Shown: positions 1 through 8,500 of the stretch, piece after piece
Layout: each line of letters opens with the position of its first letter
Numbering within the stretch: the stretch's first letter is position 1
DNA from: Thermoguttaceae bacterium
GTDB lineage: Bacteria; Planctomycetota; Planctomycetia; Pirellulales; Thermoguttaceae
Reading direction: 5' to 3'
Length of the DNA stretch: 58,426 bases
Assembly: GCA_017550965.1 (NCBI GenBank)
Contig: JAFZNK010000023.1
Span: 1-58,426, forward strand
The notes under the pieces: generated by a model
The model's database searches: none
Seen by the model: only the letters and a program-made list of their open reading frames with translations
What the model was told of the DNA's origin: nothing
Translations under genes and position numbers: made by a program

Positions 1-276
1 AGTCTGCTCTACGACGAAGTTGACAAGATACGCGTCAAGGTCGGAAGAAGAATCCGCCGATTTCGCAACGTCCGCAGGTTGAGCGACGATCTTTGCCGGA
101 ATCGGGGTCGTCTTGTCGAAGTCGCCGCCGGGCGCGGCGGAGGATTCTGGCGCGGCGCTTTTAACAATTTCGTCCGAAACGATTTGACGGGGTTCCGCCT
201 TGGGTCGCACGCCTCCGGATCGCATTCGTTCGCGTCTTGTTTCCGTCGCGTCAAAGAAAATGATTTCGTTCTTCAT
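1..276 (-). CDS. Start of a carrier-protein-containing synthase subunit (partial, runs off the window)
   Basis: An ATG at 276 on the minus strand is preceded by a good ribosome site (GGAAGG about 7 bases upstream). It opens a frame that stays open to base 1 and so continues outside the window. The visible 92 residues start MKNEIIFFDATE, run through a low-complexity Ala/Pro/Ser/Lys linker, and end in SDLDAYLVNFVVEQT. From family knowledge, that ending is how acyl-carrier-protein domains of PUFA- and heterocyst-glycolipid-type synthases begin; the Asp-Ser attachment site would lie just beyond the edge. The gene follows the KS-CLF gene by 115 bases on the same strand. Since I find no carrier motif in the two large synthase proteins, this subunit probably supplies the carrier. 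The start is well supported; the function is inferred from about 15 residues. Confidence 0.6.
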   Translation of the reverse strand, partial: MKNEIIFFDATETRRERMRSGGVRPKAEPRQIVSDEIVKSAAPESSAAPGGDFDKTTPIPAKIVAQPADVAKSADSSSDLDAYLVNFVVEQT

Positions 277-391
277 AACATAACCTTCCGCATATTCAAA
301 AAGGATCGCGTCCGACGCTCTCCCAACGTTCTCATGAATTCCGAAACGCCTTTATAATCTATTATCAATCGTCTTTTATTGATGGCTACAC

Positions 392-3214
392 TCAACGTAC
401 GCGGCGCAATCGAATGTAATAAACGTAATTCTCTCCGGTAACGACGTCGACTCTCGCGACGGGCGCGGACGCGTTTGACGCGTCGCTGGGAACGACTCTA
501 TAACAGCGACGTTCAAAGAAGGGGCTTGTTTCGCGTAATTCCTTTTCAGGAAACGCCGCGTTCCTTCTCAGTTCAAGAACCCCTTTGACGCACTCGGCGA
601 CGCCGCTACCCGCGCCGAAATAACCGACGCGCGAAGACGTCGAACCCAGTCGCGTCTGCGGCTCGTCGCGCGACGTCCCGACCAGATCGGCGACGGCGTC
701 GACGTAATCGACGTCCGTCTCAAGCCCGGCGACGGGAAGTTCCACGACGTCGGAACGCGTAAACGACTTGACCGCGCGTTGCGCCGCGAGTTTAACGTTG
801 TCATAAACCGACTGGTTCGACGCGGCGCCCATTCTTTCAATAACGGCGAGAATCTTGTCTCCGTCGCGTTTCGCGTCTTCAAGACGCTTTATGAGCAGGA
901 CGCCGCATCCTTCTCCCGGCGCGGCGCCGTTCGCTTGCGCGTCAAAGGGAGATCGTTGCGGGTTGGTCGACAGGGTTCCCGTCGCGTAAAGAAGATCGAA
1001 AACGCTCGGCCCCAAATCCTGTTGGCCGCCGATTACGATCATCATGTCGTTGCAACGCGCTAAAAGCTGGTCGACTGAACACATAAGCGCGGCGCCAAAA
1101 GATCCGTTCTCTGAATCGACAGCGACCGCGCCGCCGCCCAAATCGAGCGTCTTGGTGATGCGCGAGGCAAGCGCGCTGGGCGTAAAGCTGCCCGTCTCGT
1201 CCAAAAGCGCAGGCATACGCTTGTGCAAAACGTCCGAATATTCCGTAAGAATCGCGCCAATTTGATTCTGAGCGACGCCTTCCTCGGTCAACGCGTCAGC
1301 CAAAACGCGTTCAAAGCGCGGCAAATCGAGAACCGCGTTCATCTTGTTCGAAAAATCGCCGCCAAATTTCGAACCGACGACGACGCCGGAACGGCGGCGT
1401 TGATCCGCCGTCAATTCGCCAAGCGCCGCGAGCGCTTCGTTCGTCGCGTCGAGCATCATGAATTGAATCGGGCTTGCGTTGGCCACTTGCTTCGGCGGAA
1501 CCTTGTTCTTTTTCCAGTCGTAGACGTATTTGTCAATCACGCCGGCAAGGAACTCAGGCGCGTTTGAATAATCGCGTCCTATATAATCTCGTCTAAACAC
1601 GTCGTGTTCCCAAACTTTGTTTGGAACCTTGCGAAAAACGTTCGCGTCAGATTCCAGCAACTTTTCAAACGCGTCGACCGAATACGCGTCCGGGAAAATA
1701 CACCCCATGCCGACGATCGCGATAGCTTCCGGCTCCTTATTCGACGTCGCCATGGAAACGCTCGTTCGATTGCGATTCTTTGCTTCGTCTCGCCAGTAAT
1801 CGGGCAGATATTCGTCAAGCGCGATATGCGCGTTGAGTCCTCCGATGCCAAAGGAATTGCACGCAGCGCGACGCGCGCGTCCGTTCGGAGACGGCGCGAG
1901 TTTTTCCAGTTTCATTGGCGTGTAGAACGGAATCTCCGACCATGGAATCTTTGGATTCGGAACGCGAAGCCCCCCGACGGGAGGCACCAGTCCCGTCGAA
2001 AGGGTCAGCGCGGCCTTCAACACGCCCGCCGCGCCCGCGACCTCGAGAGTATGTCCAATATTCCCCTTCGCGCTACCAAGGGGTATGCGTCGACCTTTCA
2101 ACGCGTCGCCGAGCGACTCCCGCAACGCTTCTAGCTCCGTCGCGTCTCCAAGCGCCGTCGACGTCGCGTGCGCTTCGATATAATCAACGTCAGAAGCGCT
2201 AAGTCCGTCGACGTACGCCCTGCGTATCGCCTCGATCTGTCCTTCTTTGCGCGGAGCCCAAAGACTCTTGCCTTTGCCGTCGGAAGCGACGCCAACCCCG
2301 GTAATCAACGCCATGATCGGGTCGTTGGCTGCAAGCGCGTCCGAAAGACGCTTTAAAATGAAAGCGACCGAGCCTTCGCCGACAACCATTCCGTCGGCGT
2401 CCTGATCGAACGGACACGACCGATTCGTCGTCATCGAGCGCGAACTTGCGAAGAGAAGCAACGTGTCGCTGTGGAAATAACTTGAACCGCCCGCGATCGC
2501 CGCGTCGATTCGTCCGGCGCGAAGCGCGAGCGTCGCCTGCGTCAACGCGTACATCGACGACGCGCACGCCGAATTAAAGACCATGCCCGGCCCGTCAAAT
2601 TTGAACGTCTCCGCAAGAAGTCGCGCCAAGTCGCAACTTGAATAAAGCGGACGAAAACCTGGGGGAATTTCCGCTAAACTCTGCGTCGCACGTTCCTGAA
2701 GTCGACGATAGAACGCGGGAACGTCCTTCACGACGCCATGAAACGACTGCGTTTCGTTAAGATAGCCGATCGTCTCGGGATAAGTAAAACGGCGCGACCA
2801 TTCCTGCGCGACAAAACCGGGACGCGTATGTCCGACAAAAACGCCCGTATTTCGCACAGGAAACGCCTTTGGATCGTAACCCGCGCGTCGACACGCGGCG
2901 GCGACCGTATCGACGTAGGCTAAATGAGCGACGTCGAAGTTCTTCTCGGCGTCCGGTGGAAGCGGAACGAACGAACGATCGACGTCTGGATAATCGACAA
3001 GCGCGGCAAGGTCGGTATACGTCTTATTAAGCTTGCCAACCTCCGAGTCGTAAAACAGTTCGCGATTGAATCGCGCCTCGGGCGCGTGATCGATCGCTAT
3101 TTTTCCTGCGCATATATTCGCCCAGAACTCTTCGACGCTCCGTCCGCAGGGGAGTCGACATTCTGCGGCGACAATCGCGATTGGTTCCTCTTTGTAATCT
3201 CTGGAAAATCTCAT
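392..3214 (-). CDS. Ketosynthase-chain length factor (KS-CLF) protein of an iterative lipid/polyketide synthase
   Basis: This 940-residue protein carries two thiolase-fold ketosynthase units in tandem. Unit 1 (about 1-470) begins with the usual IAIVAAECRLP strand. It has the nucleophile Cys217 in SACASSM and the two histidines in EAHATST and NIGHTLE, so it should perform decarboxylative Claisen condensation. Unit 2 (about 493-900) starts AIAIVGMGCIFPD but has Asn703 where the Cys should be (DSENGSF) and lacks the histidine motifs, as in chain-length-factor partners. This KS-CLF layout matches PfaC and the heterocyst glycolipid synthases. It lies 18 bases downstream of the thioester reductase gene, with GGTAAG ahead of the ATG. 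No acyltransferase or carrier domain is present, so it must work with the other subunits. KS assignment is firm; the substrate is unknown. Confidence 0.85.
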   Translation of the reverse strand: MRFSRDYKEEPIAIVAAECRLPCGRSVEEFWANICAGKIAIDHAPEARFNRELFYDSEVGKLNKTYTDLAALVDYPDVDRSFVPLPPDAEKNFDVAHLAYVDTVAAACRRAGYDPKAFPVRNTGVFVGHTRPGFVAQEWSRRFTYPETIGYLNETQSFHGVVKDVPAFYRRLQERATQSLAEIPPGFRPLYSSCDLARLLAETFKFDGPGMVFNSACASSMYALTQATLALRAGRIDAAIAGGSSYFHSDTLLLFASSRSMTTNRSCPFDQDADGMVVGEGSVAFILKRLSDALAANDPIMALITGVGVASDGKGKSLWAPRKEGQIEAIRRAYVDGLSASDVDYIEAHATSTALGDATELEALRESLGDALKGRRIPLGSAKGNIGHTLEVAGAAGVLKAALTLSTGLVPPVGGLRVPNPKIPWSEIPFYTPMKLEKLAPSPNGRARRAACNSFGIGGLNAHIALDEYLPDYWRDEAKNRNRTSVSMATSNKEPEAIAIVGMGCIFPDAYSVDAFEKLLESDANVFRKVPNKVWEHDVFRRDYIGRDYSNAPEFLAGVIDKYVYDWKKNKVPPKQVANASPIQFMMLDATNEALAALGELTADQRRRSGVVVGSKFGGDFSNKMNAVLDLPRFERVLADALTEEGVAQNQIGAILTEYSDVLHKRMPALLDETGSFTPSALASRITKTLDLGGGAVAVDSENGSFGAALMCSVDQLLARCNDMMIVIGGQQDLGPSVFDLLYATGTLSTNPQRSPFDAQANGAAPGEGCGVLLIKRLEDAKRDGDKILAVIERMGAASNQSVYDNVKLAAQRAVKSFTRSDVVELPVAGLETDVDYVDAVADLVGTSRDEPQTRLGSTSSRVGYFGAGSGVAECVKGVLELRRNAAFPEKELRETSPFFERRCYRVVPSDASNASAPVARVDVVTGENYVYYIRLRRVR

Positions 3215-3232
3215 CTTACTTACCGGAGCCTG

Positions 3233-4672
3233 TTATCGATTAGTTAATGCGTTTTTCTCAACGAGGCCGCGCAACGCGGCAATCGCGCTTTGTCGCTCAG
3301 TTTCCGAACCGCTCTCCCAAGACGATTTCGATTCCAGCACCGCGACGTCGCGATCGGCGTAAAAAGCGCGAAACGTCCGGGAATTCATCGTCATAAGGGG
3401 CGCGTCAAGGGGCAGTCCGCGCGTCGCGCCGTCGCGAGCGATCGTCCAGTCGCCCCCGCCGACGCCAGAAACGCGAAGCCCAAACGCATTCTCGTCGTTA
3501 CGTTCGGCGAAAGAGGCGTTCGGCCCTTCAAGCGCCGACGCGACGGGGAACTCGATTCTCGTCGGCTTGGGCTTGGGCCAGCCAAATTTGCTTTCGATCG
3601 CAAACCTGACAAAGATCAGCAGTTGTTCGTCCGTCATCGGAACAGGCGGGAATTGCGGGACGGCGCGAAGCGTGTTCGTCATATCGAATTCGGGATCGTC
3701 GCGCCAATACGCCTGATAGACCTCCATCTGATCGTGAAATAGAGGCAACAGCCGCGCAAGCTCCATCGGCGCAATCTTTGACTCGCCCGGTTTTTTATAG
3801 CGACGAATACCTTCGACGATAAGTCGACTTAAATCGCCGATAGAAACGCGATTCCCGCCCGTGAGATGATACGTCTCCCCATGCAGACGCGAATTAACGA
3901 CTATCGACGTCATGACGCGTGCGATCCAATCGACGGGCACAAAGTTCTTCAGATCGTCAGGATTCATGCCGAGAATCTCGCCAAACGCCTCGACTCCCTC
4001 AAATTTGGCGTTTTCCGGTTCGATAAGCGGAACGAGAATCTTCATCGGCGCGTAGAATCCGTGATACGTCGACGTATAGCCGGTTACGGAATCGCCGACG
4101 ATGATCGCGGGACGAAAGACTGTTACGGAACCAAGCCAATCCGCTTCGCGAACCATTTTTTCAGCCGCGAACTTGCTTTTCTCGTAATCGTTGCCAAAAC
4201 CGGACGCGTCTGAGAAATCAGATTCCATAATGCGTTCACGCCGATTTCCGCAAACATAGGCGGTCGACACGTGAAAGAACTTACGCACGCCAATCGTTCG
4301 ACATAGTTCGAGCGTGTTGCGCGTTCCGTCGACGTTCGACTTATACGGCTCGCCAGCGTCGGTCTCCACAAAGCTCAGACTCGCCGCATTGTGGAGCATG
4401 GCGTCCGCATGACGCGAAAGCCACGACTTCTCTTCGTTCGTTAAACCTAATTCCGGTTCGCGAAGATTACATTCCATTACGATTGGGCGAGGCAACGGGC
4501 GCCCCAGCTGACGTTCAAACCGTTGGAGAATCCCCTCTATACGTTCCGTCGCCGTTTCCAAACGCGACGATCGCACCAGCGCGACGACCGGAACGTCCTT
4601 GATCAGCAAGTCGCGCAAAAGGAACGAGCCGAGCAACCCCGTCGCGCCCGTCAAAACAGTATATTTTGTCAT
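3233..4672 (-). CDS. Stand-alone thioester-reductase-like extended SDR (NAD-binding_4 / male-sterility type)
   Basis: The product is 479 residues from the ATG at 4672. The frame is open further upstream, but the extra 48 codons overlap the reductase gene next door and read as arginine-rich nonsense. MTKYTVLTGATGLLGS is a Rossmann nucleotide-binding start. Ser136 (HVSTAYV) and Tyr163-x3-Lys167 (YEKSK) form the short-chain dehydrogenase catalytic set of the extended family that reduces fatty-acyl thioesters. In heterocyst-glycolipid clusters the comparable HglB reductase releases the chain as an alcohol. Here a similar release of the ACP-bound product as aldehyde or alcohol is inferred. The gene sits 19 bases after the enoyl reductase gene and 18 before KS-CLF, so it is co-transcribed. 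A sugar-epimerase-like role cannot be excluded from sequence alone. Confidence 0.72.
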   Translation of the reverse strand: MTKYTVLTGATGLLGSFLLRDLLIKDVPVVALVRSSRLETATERIEGILQRFERQLGRPLPRPIVMECNLREPELGLTNEEKSWLSRHADAMLHNAASLSFVETDAGEPYKSNVDGTRNTLELCRTIGVRKFFHVSTAYVCGNRRERIMESDFSDASGFGNDYEKSKFAAEKMVREADWLGSVTVFRPAIIVGDSVTGYTSTYHGFYAPMKILVPLIEPENAKFEGVEAFGEILGMNPDDLKNFVPVDWIARVMTSIVVNSRLHGETYHLTGGNRVSIGDLSRLIVEGIRRYKKPGESKIAPMELARLLPLFHDQMEVYQAYWRDDPEFDMTNTLRAVPQFPPVPMTDEQLLIFVRFAIESKFGWPKPKPTRIEFPVASALEGPNASFAERNDENAFGLRVSGVGGGDWTIARDGATRGLPLDAPLMTMNSRTFRAFYADRDVAVLESKSSWESGSETERQSAIAALRGLVEKNALTNR

Positions 4673-4691
4673 AGCGTACGCTCGTTTTCTA

Positions 4692-5453
4692 TTACGCGTG
4701 GATCGCGGAACCTCCGTCGACGACAAGCGTCGCGCCCTGAACCATGTCGGCAAGCGGACTCGCAAGAAACAAAATCGAATTCGCCACGTCCTCGACCTTA
4801 AGCGTCCGATTCCCAACCATCGAATGCGCGATCACCGAAGCGAACATTTGATCGGAACCCGGAAGTTTACGCCCGGAATCTGTGTCGAGCAACCCCGCGA
4901 GAACGACGTTCACGTTCACGCGTTCGCCCAATTCCAGAGTAAGATGCCGAACCGTCGCCTCCAAAGCCGCCTTCGACGCGCCAATAAGACCGTACGAATG
5001 CAAAGCCTTGAAACTGCCGTGGCTCGAAACAGCGACGATCTTGCCGCGTCCCTCTGAACGCCAGAGCAGGTCTTTCGCCGCCTGCGCAAGAAGAATGATC
5101 GGCAACACGTTCGAATGGAACGCGGCGTCAAAATTCGTCTTCGTCGCCTTTAAGAGCGGTCGAAATCCGCCCGTCGCGGCGTTGCTCACGACAATATCGA
5201 GCCGACCGACCGTGTCCTCGACAAACTTTATCATCGAATCAACGTCTTCCTTCTCGCTCACGTCCGCGCGAACGACCCAAACTCTGCGCCCAAACGCCGC
5301 GATCGCTTCCGCCGTCTCGCGCGCCGCGCCCTGAGACGTTACGTAATTCACGACGACGTCCGCCCCCGCTTCCGCAAGCCGAATCGCCGTCGCGCGACCC
5401 AGGCCGCGCGAAGATCCTGTTACCAGAGCTACTTTTCCTGAAAGATCTATCAT
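4692..5453 (-). CDS. FabL-type enoyl-[acyl-carrier-protein] reductase (SDR family)
   Basis: A 253-residue Rossmann SDR, from the ATG at 5453; the reading frame starts earlier, but MIDLSGKVALVTGSSRG is the normal SDR beginning. The catalytic spacing is the key point. Tyr154 and Lys161 are separated by six residues (YGLIGASK), which is the enoyl-ACP reductase pattern of FabL/FabI rather than the Tyr-x3-Lys of ketoreductases such as FabG. The C-terminal part (LDTDSGRKLPG, then DMVQGATLVVDGG) also follows FabL. It would reduce the trans-2-enoyl chain made by the megasynthase KR and DH, supplying the enoyl reduction that the megasynthase itself lacks. It lies between the megasynthase and thioester reductase genes on the same strand. 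Confidence is high for SDR and good for FabL type. Confidence 0.78.
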   Translation of the reverse strand: MIDLSGKVALVTGSSRGLGRATAIRLAEAGADVVVNYVTSQGAARETAEAIAAFGRRVWVVRADVSEKEDVDSMIKFVEDTVGRLDIVVSNAATGGFRPLLKATKTNFDAAFHSNVLPIILLAQAAKDLLWRSEGRGKIVAVSSHGSFKALHSYGLIGASKAALEATVRHLTLELGERVNVNVVLAGLLDTDSGRKLPGSDQMFASVIAHSMVGNRTLKVEDVANSILFLASPLADMVQGATLVVDGGSAIHA

Positions 5454-5561
5454 TGTTATATCCTCTATCCGAGTTTGCTGATAGGTTCGCGCGCGAGCCA
5501 CGAAGGAACTCTATCCTTTGAAACTGTTTATTTTATCAAAACGAATAGCGTCGTCGCAATT

Positions 5562-8500
5562 CTAAAATTCGGTCTTCCTAAAACCTTTTGCCTGCCAAAC
5601 CAGATCCCCGTCTTCATTAATAACGTCAAAATCAAATACCACTTGAATATACCCAAATGGCAACGATCTGCGTTCTTTAACTACCGCACGAACCGTACAC
5701 TTTGAACAAGGCTTAATGTGTCCCGTCCAACCGCGTAGTTTTTCGATCAATTCGGGAACAGCAGGATTACCAGGGCTCACGGCAACGTTGAGAGCCCCGC
5801 AAAACCACAAGGCGGCGTCAAGAACTGCCGCGTCTATCGTAACATTTTCACATTCCTCGCCAAGCAACTCTTCGCGCGAAGGCGCTATTATTTCTCCGAT
5901 TCCCTCTTTTGAATCGTTAATAAAAAAACAACGTTTAAGGTTTTGAAGTTTTGGTCCATGATAAAGACCGTCATGATTTGGGCCACGATATATAGGAACC
6001 CATTCGTAAGCTTTTTCATATTCAAAAGGATCAACAAACGCGTTCATTTCTGGCGCGCAGTGTGCCGGAACACAACGCGCCCGGCCTGAAAAATAAGGAA
6101 ACGCGTCATTGATCTTCTGTCCCTCGGCGTTGTAACGATCGCCGACGAGTCTTAATTTCCAAAATCCGTCCGAGTCACATGACGCAAAAGAACGTAGTTC
6201 ATAAGGGCAATCCTGAGTAAAAGAAAGCCCGTTAATGACTTTTACCGACAGGAATTCCATATAGGTATTATTCCTGACTCCTTCGTTAATAGTTTCTGCA
6301 AAAGTCTCTAACGCCATCACAAACGGAAGGATCGGTCTTCCTCTAAATTGGTGTTCAACAAGGTAAGGAGCAACTGTCGGGTCAGGTGTGAGCGAGGCGA
6401 CAATCTGACAGGAATCGGAGGAAATCCGTCGAACGAGAGGTCTAGACGGAACGGTCAAGCTATTGACTGTCTTCTTTTCCTTATCTTCATCGTCTTCAAG
6501 AGGTATCGCCAGCGAATCCGCGATTTCTTCTAATGTCGGAACATCGAAAGGTTCAGACCACATTTGCAAGACGCCAAACTGACCATATTTGCCGCTGTCG
6601 CGAAGTTCGTCCGCTTTGGCGCAATATTCCTCCCCTTCGTTCCAACCGTATAATTCTTCCGCTTCGGCGAGTCCTAAAATAATAAGATTGTCGTCTTCAG
6701 CGTTCTGCCGCGCCTTTCGCCACGCAACCACCCTTTGAAAAACCTCGTCCATCTTCTTGCGTCGAAGGGTAAGTCGAGCCGGATTAGACGACTTAACCGC
6801 CCCGTATTCGCGAGGTTGCGTTATTAAATAAAACTGCGCGTCTTTCGGAGGAACAACGCGGAGTTCGCTACGTAGTACGCGCGCCTCCCAAGTCTCCCCG
6901 TCAATCACGAAACCGAGACTCTGTCTTTTCACGGGACGTAATTCGCAGTCTCCCTCGGCGCAATCGCTAAGAAACGGAACTTCAATAAGCTCTTGAAACG
7001 GCTTAAGCCCCTCTTCGGTAAGGTAAGGACTCTGTCTGGTCGCGTACTCGTGAATGTGGACCGGCGCGTTTTTACATATTTCATACGGTCGACGCAAACC
7101 GACAACCTCGTCAAGGAAACAATTAACGCCGTCTTCGATTGGCATAAACGGTATACCCAACGAATCGAGCATAAATTTTGATTCCGGTCGCACCGCCATG
7201 CCGACTCCGTCCCACGCGGGCCAATGAATAACGGTCGAACGACAATTGGGTCGACTGTTTGCAAAGGAAGCAAGCGTCTTGGCCAACAGGTTATTGGCGA
7301 CGCAATAACCGACTTGGCCTAACGACCCCATTCTTCCGGAAACAGACCCCATTCCAAAAATCGTCCGGGGATAATTCCCCTCGTCGAACGCGGAAAGAAT
7401 CGCGACGGCAGAGCCGACTTTAACGTCGATAATCTTCATCGCCGTCTCCTCTGACGTTTTTTCAAAAACCGCCGCTTTCTCAAACCCGGAGCCGAAAAGA
7501 ATCCCGTCGATTCTTCCGTTTTCTTCGACAATACGCCGCGTTAACGCGCGCGCTTCGTCAAAGTTGGAGAGATCGCAATTGTACGACGAAACCTCGATCC
7601 CCGCGTCCTTGAATCGATTCAGGTTTTTACGCGTTTCCAAAGCGCGTTCAAAGCGCGACCAAACTTCCGCAGGCCTTTTCTTTTCTTCGAGAGCCTTGCG
7701 CGCCATCGTCTTTTTAAGTTCTTTAAGACCGTTCTCGTCAAGTTTCAGCGCTTCGTCGATATTGGGAATCGCCGGATCGGAAGAACCGATCAAACATAAC
7801 TTCGCGCCAAGCTTCTTTCCAAGTCCTAACGCCAGTTCCGCCGTTACGCCGCGCCGTCCTCCGGTAACGATCCAAACGGGATGCTTGTCCGTTAAAACTT
7901 TTTTCGGTTCCGGAATTTGTCGACAAGCGACTAAACGCATGGCGTAACGCTTGCCGGAACGATACCCAACGTCTTCGGCAAACGTTGAGCTACGTTTAAG
8001 TTCGGCGACAAGACGTTCCGCGACGATTGAAATATCTTCGTCGAGCTCATGGTCGACGCAATAAGCGAAAATACGAGCGTTCTTGCCGGTATATGTCTCG
8101 ACCTGCAACGAACGCATAAGCCCCGCCATGGCGCCGTCTTCAGGGCGCGTCGTTCGTCCGTCGGCGCCAAGGAATCCTCCCATACGCGTCGCCGCGACTA
8201 CCGTCAAGGTCGTCAAATCGATTTTACGTTCGAGCGCGACCTTATACCACGATTGCAACGCGACGATCGGAAACGCGATTCCATGAGAACGCGTCAGCGC
8301 CCAGGCTTCTTTCGAATCAAACACGCGCGGCGCGGCGTCGTAGGACGCGAGCAGGAGGACGTTCCTCGGAAATTCGCCCTGACACAACAACGTGATTTCT
8401 TCAGCAAGCACCGATCGAGTTTTTTCAGCTCCCGATTCGTCGGTTAATGTGATCAGATCGGCGGAACCGCCAAGTTCGGCGATACGCAACTTTACCTTGT

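Noticed and set aside
9..357. Short open frames on both strands at the left edge
   Set aside because: The frame starting at ATG 276 on the minus strand has the ribosome site and ends in carrier-like sequence; the others overlap it in wrong frames.
4262..4280. CACGTGAAA word as a third parS site
   Set aside because: Only half of the palindrome matches (GACACGTGAAAG); it lies inside a coding region.
7080..7200. Asp-Ser-Leu word in the megasynthase as a possible carrier attachment site
   Set aside because: It reads FMLDSLGIPFMP within the C-terminal part of the KR domain, without the helix pattern or preceding Gly of a carrier protein.
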